From assembly GCA_029907755.1 (NCBI GenBank), contig JARYLH010000086.1:1-6107 (forward strand): 6,107 nt of DNA, in the 5' to 3' direction. Source of the DNA: Candidatus Methanosuratincola sp. (lineage in GTDB: Archaea; Thermoproteota; Methanomethylicia; Methanomethylicales; Methanomethylicaceae). A program made the translations under genes and the position numbers. Below are positions 1 to 5,627 of the stretch, piece by piece. The notes below the pieces were generated by a model. It was not told the origin of the DNA and made no database searches. It was given only the letters and a program-made list of their open reading frames with translations. How positions within the stretch are numbered: the first letter of the stretch is position 1; each line of letters starts with the position of its first letter.

Positions 1-612
1 ATAGACGCTCCCTTCTCCTTCTATTATCATGAAAATTTGTCTGCACTGAAGGAGAGGGGTGCAGAAATAGTGGCATTAGATAGCCTCGTCGCAAGCGAAA
101 TAGAGGGGGAAATAGCAGGGGTGATTATTGGTGGTGGGTATCCTGAGCTTTTCTCGAAGGAGCTTGAAGCTAACCAGCAGTTGAGGCATTCACTCAAATC
201 TAGGATAACTGATGGGATGCCAGCGATCGGAGAGTGCGGAGGGCTCATGTACCTTTGCAGATCGATAGAATACGCAGGCGTCAAGAGACTGATGGTCGGG
301 GTATTCGAAGGGGATGTGGTGATGTGCCCTAAGCCCCAGGCCCTTAGCTATGTAGAGCTCGCCTCCGTCCGTGACAGCCCGATCGCTCATGCTGGGAGCC
401 GCCTCAGGGGGCACGAGTTCCACTACTCTTCAATAGAGGGCGGGCTAGGGGAGATGGTCTTCAGGGTCCTCAGGGGAAAAGGCATAGCGGACTCAATGGA
501 TGGCGCGATCTGTCAGAATGCGATCGGCATGTATACTCACCTGCACTATCTGGCATCACCAAATGTCCCTGAGAGGTTCCTTGAGGCATGCAGGGCGCAC
601 TCCAGGCGATGA
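1..612 (+). CDS. Cobyrinate or Ni-sirohydrochlorin a,c-diamide synthase, C-terminal part (5' truncated by window)
   Basis: This is the C-terminal 203 residues of a CbiA/CfbB-family glutamine-dependent amidotransferase. The family uses ATP and glutamine to amidate the a and c acetate side chains of cobyrinate (B12) or Ni-sirohydrochlorin (F430). The reading frame is open from base 1 and begins with IDAPFSFYYHENL, the usual family block at the start of the glutaminase domain, so the gene starts outside the window and the ATP-binding half is missing. Visible motifs are GGGYPE (residues 44-49 of the fragment), the nucleophile loop GECGG with Cys79, GHEFHYS (137-143), and the C-terminal YTHLH (179-183), which should supply the catalytic His. 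The protein ends normally soon after this block. It converges on the precorrin-2 dehydrogenase-like gene with a 5-bp gap. The family is secure. The choice between B12 and F430 is not, because the metal-tetrapyrrole specificity lies in parts I cannot see or judge. Confidence 0.93.
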   Translation: MDAPFSFYYHENLSALKERGAEIVALDSLVASEIEGEIAGVIIGGGYPELFSKELEANQQLRHSLKSRITDGMPAIGECGGLMYLCRSIEYAGVKRLMVGVFEGDVVMCPKPQALSYVELASVRDSPIAHAGSRLRGHEFHYSSIEGGLGEMVFRVLRGKGIADSMDGAICQNAIGMYTHLHYLASPNVPERFLEACRAHSRR

Positions 613-617
613 CCTAC

Positions 618-1061
618 TTAGACATCTATTCTCGTGATCGCCTTCTTGAGCGTCTTCTTCAACCTCTTGGAAAGCGAAGGATCCCTGCCTCCGGTTGTGA
701 TCCCGAGCAAGTAATTGCCCCCGTCTATTACAGCAGGGAAGGCTATGTTGCAATCTTCTGTCGATGTCACTGAATTCACAAGCTTGCCATTCTGCAGCGC
801 GAGCTGAGCGATCTTCGAATTGACAGTTGGGTCGTTGGTTGCCGCGACGACAATTTTAAATTCGTCTATGTGCTGTAAGGCGTATTCGAGTCCGTCACCT
901 ATTATTACTTTGACCTTCTCATCGATCCCGTCCGGCACATCCTTGGTTACGACTGTGACGTCAGCGCCACCTTCAATCAACTTGAAGATCTTCCTCCTGC
1001 CCACTTTGCCTGCGCCGACCACGAGTGCTTTCATACCGTCTGTGAAGAAATAAAGAAGCAT
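618..1061 (-). CDS. Short precorrin-2 dehydrogenase-like protein (siroheme synthase N-terminal domain)
   Basis: This 147-residue protein matches the NAD-binding domain of the CysG-N/Met8/SirC family, which oxidises precorrin-2 to sirohydrochlorin, the precursor of siroheme, B12 and F430. The N-terminus (LLYFFTDGMKALVVGAG) parallels the LPLF...LVVGGG start of relatives. The Rossmann loop GAGKVGRRK is at 16-24, followed by AATNDPTVN (73-81), the VNSVTSTEDC...FPA block (95-110) and ITTGGRDPSLSKRL (121-134). The start is the ATG at 1061: it gives the family-like N-terminus and follows AGGAGG, although at only 3 nt. An upstream TTG at 1076 has no ribosome-binding site. Two things are odd. The protein stops at the end of the NAD domain, without the helical dimerisation/C-terminal region of typical members of 200 or more residues. 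In an ungapped alignment to CysG, Thr99 replaces catalytic Asp104. The antisense of the neighbouring gene offers no obvious continuation, so this looks like a native short form that is probably dehydrogenase-only, or possibly degenerate. Confidence 0.87.
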   Translation of the reverse strand: MLLYFFTDGMKALVVGAGKVGRRKIFKLIEGGADVTVVTKDVPDGIDEKVKVIIGDGLEYALQHIDEFKIVVAATNDPTVNSKIAQLALQNGKLVNSVTSTEDCNIAFPAVIDGGNYLLGITTGGRDPSLSKRLKKTLKKAITRIDV

Positions 1062-1064
1062 CCC

Positions 1065-1070
1065 CCTCCT
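1065..1070 (-). promoter_or_regulatory. Ribosome-binding site of the precorrin-2 dehydrogenase-like gene
   Basis: AGGAGG on the minus strand, followed by three more G residues, lies just before the ATG at 1061. The 3-nt spacing is short, but pairing can slide along the G run. The site selects this ATG over the upstream TTG at 1076 and the ATG at 1034, neither of which has a comparable site. Confidence 0.6.
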
Positions 1071-1111
1071 AGGCAATCAAGCCAACCCCATAAAGAAAAA
1101 ATACGGCTATT

Positions 1112-1118
1112 GTAATAA
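1112..1118 (-). promoter_or_regulatory. Candidate TATA box for the minus-strand gene
   Basis: On the minus strand the sequence reads AAGC-TTATTAC-AAT. An archaeal TATA box here would place transcription start about 25 bp downstream, near 1090, leaving a leader of roughly 29 nt that contains the AGGAGG site. A second similar box (GCTTATTTG) lies exactly 20 bp further upstream. This rests on position and composition only. Another A/T-rich stretch (minus-strand TTTATG, near 1089-1094) is possible but would leave almost no leader. Confidence 0.3.
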
Positions 1119-1143
1119 GCTTGCGCTCATGCAAATAAGCTGC
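1114..1143 (+). repeat. Pair of direct AATAAGC repeats at 20-bp period
   Basis: AATAAGCTTGC (1114-1124) and AATAAGCTGC (1134-1143) are near-identical units whose starts are exactly 20 bp apart, about two turns of B-DNA. Between them TTGC (1121-1124) and GCAA (1131-1134) form a short dyad. They lie in the divergent promoter region and, on the opposite strand, look like tandem GCTTATT boxes. They could be regulator half-sites or duplicated TATA elements for the minus-strand gene. The repeat is directly visible; its function is inference. Confidence 0.4.
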
Positions 1144-1157
1144 TGCACGCAACTATC

Positions 1158-1173
1158 TGTTTCTAATGAAACA
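1158..1173. promoter_or_regulatory. Inverted repeat TGTTTC-N4-GAAACA, candidate operator
   Basis: Perfect 6-bp arms flank a TAAT spacer. The dyad ends 5 bp before the candidate TATA box of the importer operon, so it would cover or abut the TFB recognition element, where a bound protein would either block or recruit the basal factors. It matches no regulator site I recognise and does not resemble the NikR pattern GTATGA-N16-TCATAC. Confidence 0.35.
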
Positions 1174-1177
1174 ACAA

Positions 1178-1185
1178 TTTATTAA
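1178..1185 (+). promoter_or_regulatory. Candidate TATA box for the importer operon
   Basis: TTTATTAA, preceded by the A-rich ACAACAA that could serve as a TFB recognition element, is the best TATA-like octamer upstream of the binding-protein gene. Transcription would start about 25 bp downstream, near 1206-1209. That excludes the in-frame GTG at 1188 and gives the ATG at 1233 a leader of about 25 nt. Confidence 0.35.
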
Positions 1186-1232
1186 GAGTGTTATGTTTTT
1201 ACAAAAAAATGTTACTAGGGGTAGTGTTGGAA

Positions 1233-2861
1233 ATGAATAGGAATACAATTATCGGCTTAGCAGGGGTTGCAATATTGGCAGTGTTGGCAGTGGCTTTCGC
1301 TGCCTCAGGGGGATTTTTCTCCCAAAGCAGTATTCCCCCTCAGGCGAACAATACCGCCGTGAAAAAAACATTAAGTATCGGAACCACAAACATTGTAAAG
1401 ACGGACAATTTTGTCAAGGACTACTACATGGGCATATTCTCAGCATGCTTCATATTGGATCCCCTTGCTGCTGTCGACGAGGGCGGCAACATAATACCAT
1501 ACCTCGTCAATTGGTCGACTTCAGACTCCAAAATATGGGATTTGACACTCATAAGGAATGCTACCTGGCACGATGGTAAACCGGTGACCGCCGAGGATGT
1601 AGCCTTCACGATAACCTACCTAAAAGAAAAGGATCCTAACTACGCCACCCACTTCCAGTTCGTAGTCTCAGCACAGGCCGTGGACAACAAGACAGCCCGA
1701 GTAGTCCTGAGCAAGGAATGGACTTCTTTTACAATAGGCCTGGCTGCTACTCGCCTCATACCTAAGCATATTTGGCAGAATGTCTCTGACCCTTCTACGT
1801 ACGCTGGCAGCGACAGGAACATAGGCTGTGGCCCGTTCATATACGGCAGTTTCGATCCAGCTTCAGGTGCAATGACTTTCAATGCAAACAAGAACTACTG
1901 GAGGGGCGCTCCTTCAGTTGACCAAGTGGTTCTGAAATTCTACACGAGCATAGATGCAATGATAATCGCGCTCAAGAAAGGAGATGTCGCGGCTACCTAT
2001 GCATATGCGAGCGGGATAGACCCTGTGTATGTCCCTCCTTTGCTGGGCGAGAAGGGCATCTCTTTCATAATTAAGCCGAACTTCGGCGTAGATAACAGCC
2101 TTTGGTTCAACTGCATGCGTTACCCATACAACATCACCGAGTTCAGGCACGCAGTCTCATATGCCCTTGACTATGGCGACTATGTGTCCTACATTGCCTC
2201 CGGCTACGGCAAAGTGCCTACAAAAGGATGGATACCTGACAGCTGGGGCTACTACGTGGAGAAGCCGATGTTGGTGAAGAACGCCTCGAAAGTAGCATCT
2301 ATGCTCGACTCGATAGGATTCGTCGACTTCGACTCGGACGGCTGGAGGGATTACCCGAACGGAACTGCCTTTTCTATGGGCGTGTTAGCCAGGTCGGACA
2401 TTGCGCTCTCCATGAGACTAGCCAGTCTTGTTAAGAGGGATCTGGAAGCCATTGGAATTAGAGTTCAAATCATCCCAGCGGATGTGAGCACTTTCCAGAC
2501 GATAACTCAGAGGACAAAGGACTTCGACTCTGCGATCTCAAGGACCACGTTCTGGGGTATGATAATGTACGCAGGGGCAGGCACTCTCTACTTCGACAAC
2601 AGGAACATGGGCTGGGCTAACGTTGATGATCCAGAATACCATACAGCAGTAGACGAGTTATTGAGGACTGCCAACCAGACGAGGGTACGGGAACTCTACG
2701 CAACCCTCCAGGGTTTGTATGCGGATAAGATGTACGCAGTCCCTCTATACTGGGGCAACATAATCCAGCCGTACAGGTCGGATATGGTTGATGGCATCAA
2801 GTATGACACGATGTATGGAATACTTGGCAAGGATACTTGGTTCTCAATATCCGTCAAGTGA
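1233..2861 (+). CDS. ABC transporter solute-binding protein, family 5 (peptide/nickel type), membrane-anchored
   Basis: This 542-residue extracellular substrate-binding subunit of an Opp/Dpp/Nik-type importer captures the ligand and delivers it to the permeases encoded next. The family 5 signature is clear: WDLTLIRNATWHDGKPVTAEDVAFTI (about 102-127), with the two-lobe fold running to the C-terminus (DNRNMGWANVDDPEY, 455-469). Residues 5-29 form one hydrophobic segment after MNRN. No lipobox Cys follows, and a linker rich in Ser, Pro, Gln and Asn (about 30-45) leads to the domain, so the protein is probably held by an uncleaved N-terminal helix. Nine N-X-S/T sequons (Asn39, 93, 109, 152, 183, 300, 350, 376, 481) suit a glycosylated archaeal surface protein. 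The start at 1233 gives a normal anchor and has AGGGG at 1217-1221. Starts at 1188 (GTG) and 1209 (ATG) would add an acidic residue before the anchor and lie at or upstream of the predicted transcription start. Ligand specificity cannot be read from the sequence. Confidence 0.93.
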   Translation: MNRNTIIGLAGVAILAVLAVAFAASGGFFSQSSIPPQANNTAVKKTLSIGTTNIVKTDNFVKDYYMGIFSACFILDPLAAVDEGGNIIPYLVNWSTSDSKIWDLTLIRNATWHDGKPVTAEDVAFTITYLKEKDPNYATHFQFVVSAQAVDNKTARVVLSKEWTSFTIGLAATRLIPKHIWQNVSDPSTYAGSDRNIGCGPFIYGSFDPASGAMTFNANKNYWRGAPSVDQVVLKFYTSIDAMIIALKKGDVAATYAYASGIDPVYVPPLLGEKGISFIIKPNFGVDNSLWFNCMRYPYNITEFRHAVSYALDYGDYVSYIASGYGKVPTKGWIPDSWGYYVEKPMLVKNASKVASMLDSIGFVDFDSDGWRDYPNGTAFSMGVLARSDIALSMRLASLVKRDLEAIGIRVQIIPADVSTFQTITQRTKDFDSAISRTTFWGMIMYAGAGTLYFDNRNMGWANVDDPEYHTAVDELLRTANQTRVRELYATLQGLYADKMYAVPLYWGNIIQPYRSDMVDGIKYDTMYGILGKDTWFSISVK

Positions 2862-2881
2862 CCCATTAAGGGCTGGTCTAA

Positions 2882-3850
2882 TTGGAAACCCCTATTTTTT
2901 TAATTAAAAAAATTTCAAGATACGCGTTTTTAGTTTTTGCAATTATTTCAGTAAATTTCCTTTTGCCCCGGCTCATGCCGGGTGATCCGCTTGTATTCCT
3001 CTTTGGGGAAGAGGTCTATGGAGCAGCAATGAGAGATCCTGCTTTGCTCAATTCACTCACAGCAAAGTATGGTCTAGATCTTCCTGTTTCTGAACAATTT
3101 TTTGTTTACCTCCAGCACTTAGCTAGGGGGGATCTGGGTTACTCATTCAGCTACGGGCGGCCAATATCCGAAATAGTGATTGAAAGGATGCAGCTGACCT
3201 TGATGATGACGGTCCCTTCCACCATATTCTCACTTGTTATCGGCACTGCCCTCGGGCTGAGTTTAGGGTGGGAACCTGGCAAGCTAGTCAAGCGTGCCGT
3301 GTCCGCAGGCGCATTACTCGTACACTCAGTACCAACATACTGGCTTGGGATGCTATCCATAACCATATTCTCACTCTGGCTAGGTTTGACTCCAGTCGGG
3401 GGCGCACCTCCCGGAGGAGCGACTTTGCAGGAGTATCTTAGTCACTTGGCGCTCCCAATGTCCGTTTTAACGTTGTTCAACTCTGCATATGTGGCAATAA
3501 TGGTCCGCGGACTCACGATTGAGGTCTCAGATGAGCCCTTCGTAATCGCCGCACTCTCGAAGGGGCTAAAACCTATCCGCTTCATCTCAAGGCACCTCCT
3601 GAGACCATCTCTCCCGCCGTTACTGTCTCTCATCGCGATTGAGATGGGTTTTGCGTTTTCAGGGGCACTTCTGGTCGAGATAGTCTTCAGCTGGCCTGGG
3701 ATGGGATACACCATGTGGCAAGCTGTTACGGAGAGGGACTACCCTCTACTTCAGGCAGCCTTCACTATGGTTGCACTGATCGTAATCGGCGCAAATGCCA
3801 TTGCGGATGCCCTCTCTTACATAGTTGACCCGAGGATGAGGCAGGCATGA
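2882..3850 (+). CDS. ABC transporter permease, DppB/OppB/NikB family
   Basis: This 322-residue inner permease of the importer has the family's six-helix plan. An N-terminal helix (about 11-29) is followed by LPRLMPGDPL (28-37), the external region with GLDLP...YLQHLARGDLGYSF (64-89), four further helices, and the EAA coupling loop AALSKGLKPIRFISRHLLRP (about 223-242) that contacts the ATPases. FSWPGMGY (269-276), RDYPLLQ (285-291) and the C-terminal VDPRMR (315-320) are typical. The start is the TTG at 2882: a stop codon (2879-2881) directly precedes it, and no ATG or GTG occurs before the conserved N-terminal block. Its ribosome-binding site is weak (GGGCTGGT). It follows the binding-protein gene by 20 bp and overlaps the next permease gene by 4 bp (ATGA). 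The first 90 bp are markedly A/T-rich compared with the rest of the operon and contain a 20-bp palindrome. Confidence 0.93.
   Translation: METPIFLIKKISRYAFLVFAIISVNFLLPRLMPGDPLVFLFGEEVYGAAMRDPALLNSLTAKYGLDLPVSEQFFVYLQHLARGDLGYSFSYGRPISEIVIERMQLTLMMTVPSTIFSLVIGTALGLSLGWEPGKLVKRAVSAGALLVHSVPTYWLGMLSITIFSLWLGLTPVGGAPPGGATLQEYLSHLALPMSVLTLFNSAYVAIMVRGLTIEVSDEPFVIAALSKGLKPIRFISRHLLRPSLPPLLSLIAIEMGFAFSGALLVEIVFSWPGMGYTMWQAVTERDYPLLQAAFTMVALIVIGANAIADALSYIVDPRMRQA
2894..2913. promoter_or_regulatory. Perfect 20-bp A/T-only palindrome with T7 run at the start of the permease gene
   Basis: The sequence is A-T7-AATT-A7-T, perfectly self-complementary, and covers codons 5-11 of the first permease (Ile-Phe-Leu-Ile-Lys-Lys-Ile). 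Oligo-T runs on the non-template strand are known archaeal termination signals, so the T7 at 2895-2901 could end some transcripts just after the binding-protein gene. The palindrome might also be a protein-binding site. A simpler view is that an A/T-rich, unstructured 5' coding end helps translation from a TTG start. Confidence 0.35.
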
Positions 3851-4683
3851 GGTTCGGATACTCCCCGTCCAAGGTTGAGCTTCTTGGAATCGCTCTGGTG
3901 TCTGCAGTTGTAACAATGGCTCTTTTCTCTTACCTCCCTGATGGTTTGTTTGGAGCGCCCTCAAAGTCTCCGTACTCTCCACCCTCGCTCCAAAACCTGC
4001 TCGGCACGAACGATATAGGCGAGGATGTCTTTTCCGTTCTCCTGAGGGGGAGCCGCGTCTCGCTAACTATTGGTTTCCTTGGGGCCGCGGTCTCGACGTT
4101 AATCGGCACTCTAATTGGGATAATTGCGGGTTCTTCAAGAGGAATCTTGGACGATCTTCTCGGCTCATTGACAGACCTCTTCTTGGTAGTGCCCGCCCTT
4201 CCCCTGATGATAGTCTTGGCTGCTTACTTGGGCCCTTCTTTTATAAATGTCGTAGCAGTTATAGGGCTACTCTGGTGGCCCACCACTGCAAGGCTGGTAA
4301 GGGCAAGGGCCAGGCAGGTTACTGAAAGCCTCTTTGTCGAAGGCTTGATCGGTATAGGCGCCAGAAAGCTCTACATAATCTTCAGGCACATCCTTCCAAA
4401 CGTGCTCGGCATCGTTTTTGCTAGGTTCGTTCTTGCAGTCTCAAGCTCAATACTTCTCGAAGCGGGTCTCAGTTTCATTGGGCTTGGTGATCCGCAGAAC
4501 CCTAGCTGGGGGACGATGCTTCACTTCGCAATGACAAGAGGGGCCCTCCTCTACGGCGCCTGGTGGACTTTCATCCCTCCCGGCTTTTGCATCTCATTGA
4601 CATCGCTTGGTTTCATTCTCATTGGCATGGGTATCGAGCACAGAATCAGTTCAGGGACAAAATCGGTTGGTGGTTTTGCTTGA
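3847..4683 (+). CDS. ABC transporter permease, DppC/OppC/NikC family
   Basis: This 278-residue protein is the second permease, pairing with the upstream one to form the membrane channel. A first helix (about 11-30) leads to the diagnostic LLGTNDIGEDVFSVLLRGSRVSLTIG (51-76), matching the family pattern LGTDxxGRDVxSRxxxGxRxSL. Further hydrophobic segments are near 77-94, 109-128, 131-149, 188-206 and 241-261. The EAA-type loop EGLIGIGARKLYIIFRHILPN lies at 165-185, followed by the conserved GLSFIGLGDPQNPSWGTML (207-225). The ATG overlaps the previous stop (ATGA) and follows GATGAGG at 5 nt, so translation is probably coupled. The stop overlaps the next start by one base (TGATG). The protein lacks the longer cytoplasmic N-terminal leader seen in many bacterial DppC proteins; otherwise it is ordinary. 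Confidence 0.94.
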   Translation: MRFGYSPSKVELLGIALVSAVVTMALFSYLPDGLFGAPSKSPYSPPSLQNLLGTNDIGEDVFSVLLRGSRVSLTIGFLGAAVSTLIGTLIGIIAGSSRGILDDLLGSLTDLFLVVPALPLMIVLAAYLGPSFINVVAVIGLLWWPTTARLVRARARQVTESLFVEGLIGIGARKLYIIFRHILPNVLGIVFARFVLAVSSSILLEAGLSFIGLGDPQNPSWGTMLHFAMTRGALLYGAWWTFIPPGFCISLTSLGFILIGMGIEHRISSGTKSVGGFA

Positions 4684-5627
4684 TGTCTAGCGATATGTTT
4701 GGCTTGGGATTAGACCGGTCAAACACTCATAAAACTCTGCTTTCGTGCATCGCTGTAACCAAGAGATTCAAGTCTGGTAAGGGGTCGGTATTGGCTGTAG
4801 ACGGGATATCGTTCGCGGTCAGAAACGGGGAGGTTATAGCATTGGTAGGCGAGTCCGGTAGCGGCAAGACCACCCTCGCCAAGATCATGGCTGCTTTAAT
4901 CCCTCCCACATCAGGAGATGTTTACTTCGAAAGCTTGCCATTATCTTCTATGAGCAGGTTGGACCTGATGCGCTTCAGGAAGAGAGTTCAGTTTATACCC
5001 CAGTTCCCGGATCTTGCCCTTGACCCCACGTGGTACTTATATGACAGCATAGCCGAACCCCTGAGGATCCATGGGATGGTCAATTCACGTGCCCAAGAGC
5101 TGGAGATCGTAAGGAACAACTCGTCACGATTCGGTTTGAGCATAGACCAGCTCAGAAGAAAGCCTAGAGATTTGAGTGGCGGGGAGGTGCAGAGGGCGGT
5201 GATTGCAAGGGCACTTGCTATAAATCCAGACCTCGTCATCGCTGACGAGCCTACCTCGATGCTCGATCCCTCGACACAAGCTAAGATCATGCGGCAGCTG
5301 CTGGATGCCCACTCCGAGCGCGGTTTTGCACTCCTCTTGGTCACCCATGACTTGGATCTCGCTAAGGCAGTTTCTGAAAGGATCTGCGTCATGCTCAAGG
5401 GGAAGATAGTAGAGGAGGGCAGCACAGATGAGATTTTCTCTAATCCGATGCATCCTTACACAAGATCCCTAATGCGTGGGGAGATTATAATGAAAGAAGA
5501 TGACTGGCAAGCTGCCTGCCCATATTACGGACAATGCAGTGATCGCCTTGATCGTTGCACGTCATCCTATCCGCCTGAATTAAAGATTTGCAAAGAGAGG
5601 TTTGTGAGGTGCTGGAGAGTTGCATAG
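4683..5627 (+). CDS. Oligopeptide/nickel-type ABC transporter ATPase (OppF/DppF-like) with cysteine-rich tail
   Basis: This 314-residue cytoplasmic ATPase energises the importer. It has Walker A GESGSGKTT (56-64), Q-loop Gln107 in IPQFPD, signature LSGGEVQR (164-171), Walker B LVIADE (184-189), a D-loop in SMLDPS and the switch His222 in VTHD, so it should be active. The C-terminal Opp/Dpp extension begins with NPMHPYTRSLM (254-264) and ends in a cysteine cluster at 279, 285, 292, 303 and 310. The signature with E/Q in place of M resembles the F-type subunit, whereas the following ATPase has the D-type LSGGM. The start is the ATG at 4683, overlapping the permease stop (TGATG) with GGTGG 9 nt upstream. 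The frame is open further back to 4563, but that stretch is antiparallel to nothing functional and simply overlaps the DppC-like gene in another frame. D/F assignment is tentative; ATPase identity is secure. Confidence 0.94.
   Translation: MSSDMFGLGLDRSNTHKTLLSCIAVTKRFKSGKGSVLAVDGISFAVRNGEVIALVGESGSGKTTLAKIMAALIPPTSGDVYFESLPLSSMSRLDLMRFRKRVQFIPQFPDLALDPTWYLYDSIAEPLRIHGMVNSRAQELEIVRNNSSRFGLSIDQLRRKPRDLSGGEVQRAVIARALAINPDLVIADEPTSMLDPSTQAKIMRQLLDAHSERGFALLLVTHDLDLAKAVSERICVMLKGKIVEEGSTDEIFSNPMHPYTRSLMRGEIIMKEDDWQAACPYYGQCSDRLDRCTSSYPPELKICKERFVRCWRVA
5606..5611 (+). promoter_or_regulatory. Ribosome-binding site fixing the TTG start of the last ATPase
   Basis: GAGGTG, a strong match to the complement of the 16S rRNA 3' end, lies inside the 3' end of the preceding ATPase gene, 8 nt before the TTG at 5620. 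An in-frame stop (TGA at 5605-5607) sits directly upstream, and the next in-frame ATG (5665) would remove the first beta strand of the nucleotide-binding domain. TTG is therefore the best start. Confidence 0.65.

Noticed and set aside
612..660. Intrinsic terminator downstream of the amidase gene
   Set aside because: The stretch is pyrimidine-rich but has no T run of five or more and no clear stem, and it is coding on the other strand.
820..1053. 77-residue plus-strand open frame opposite the precorrin-2 dehydrogenase-like gene
   Set aside because: It is Ser/Thr/Pro-rich with no recognisable motif, and is a mirror of the conserved minus-strand coding sequence.
1188..1232. Longer binding-protein start at GTG 1188 or ATG 1209
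   Set aside because: These add a Leu-rich stretch ending in Glu before the anchor, and 1188 lies upstream of the predicted transcription start. ATG 1209 stays possible only if the mRNA is leaderless.
1062..1232. NikR operator or metal riboswitch in the divergent region
   Set aside because: I found no GTATGA-N16-TCATAC pattern, no cobalamin-box-like sequence and no long structured leader. Only the short dyad and direct repeats are visible.
4563..4682. N-terminal extension of the first ATPase back to 4563
   Set aside because: The 40 extra residues (Trp- and His-rich) overlap the conserved end of the DppC-like gene in another frame and resemble no ATPase N-terminus.
4988..5425. 145-residue minus-strand open frame inside the first ATPase gene
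   Set aside because: It is antisense to the Q-loop, signature and Walker B of a well-conserved gene, has Ser-rich low-quality composition and no ribosome-binding site or recognisable domain.
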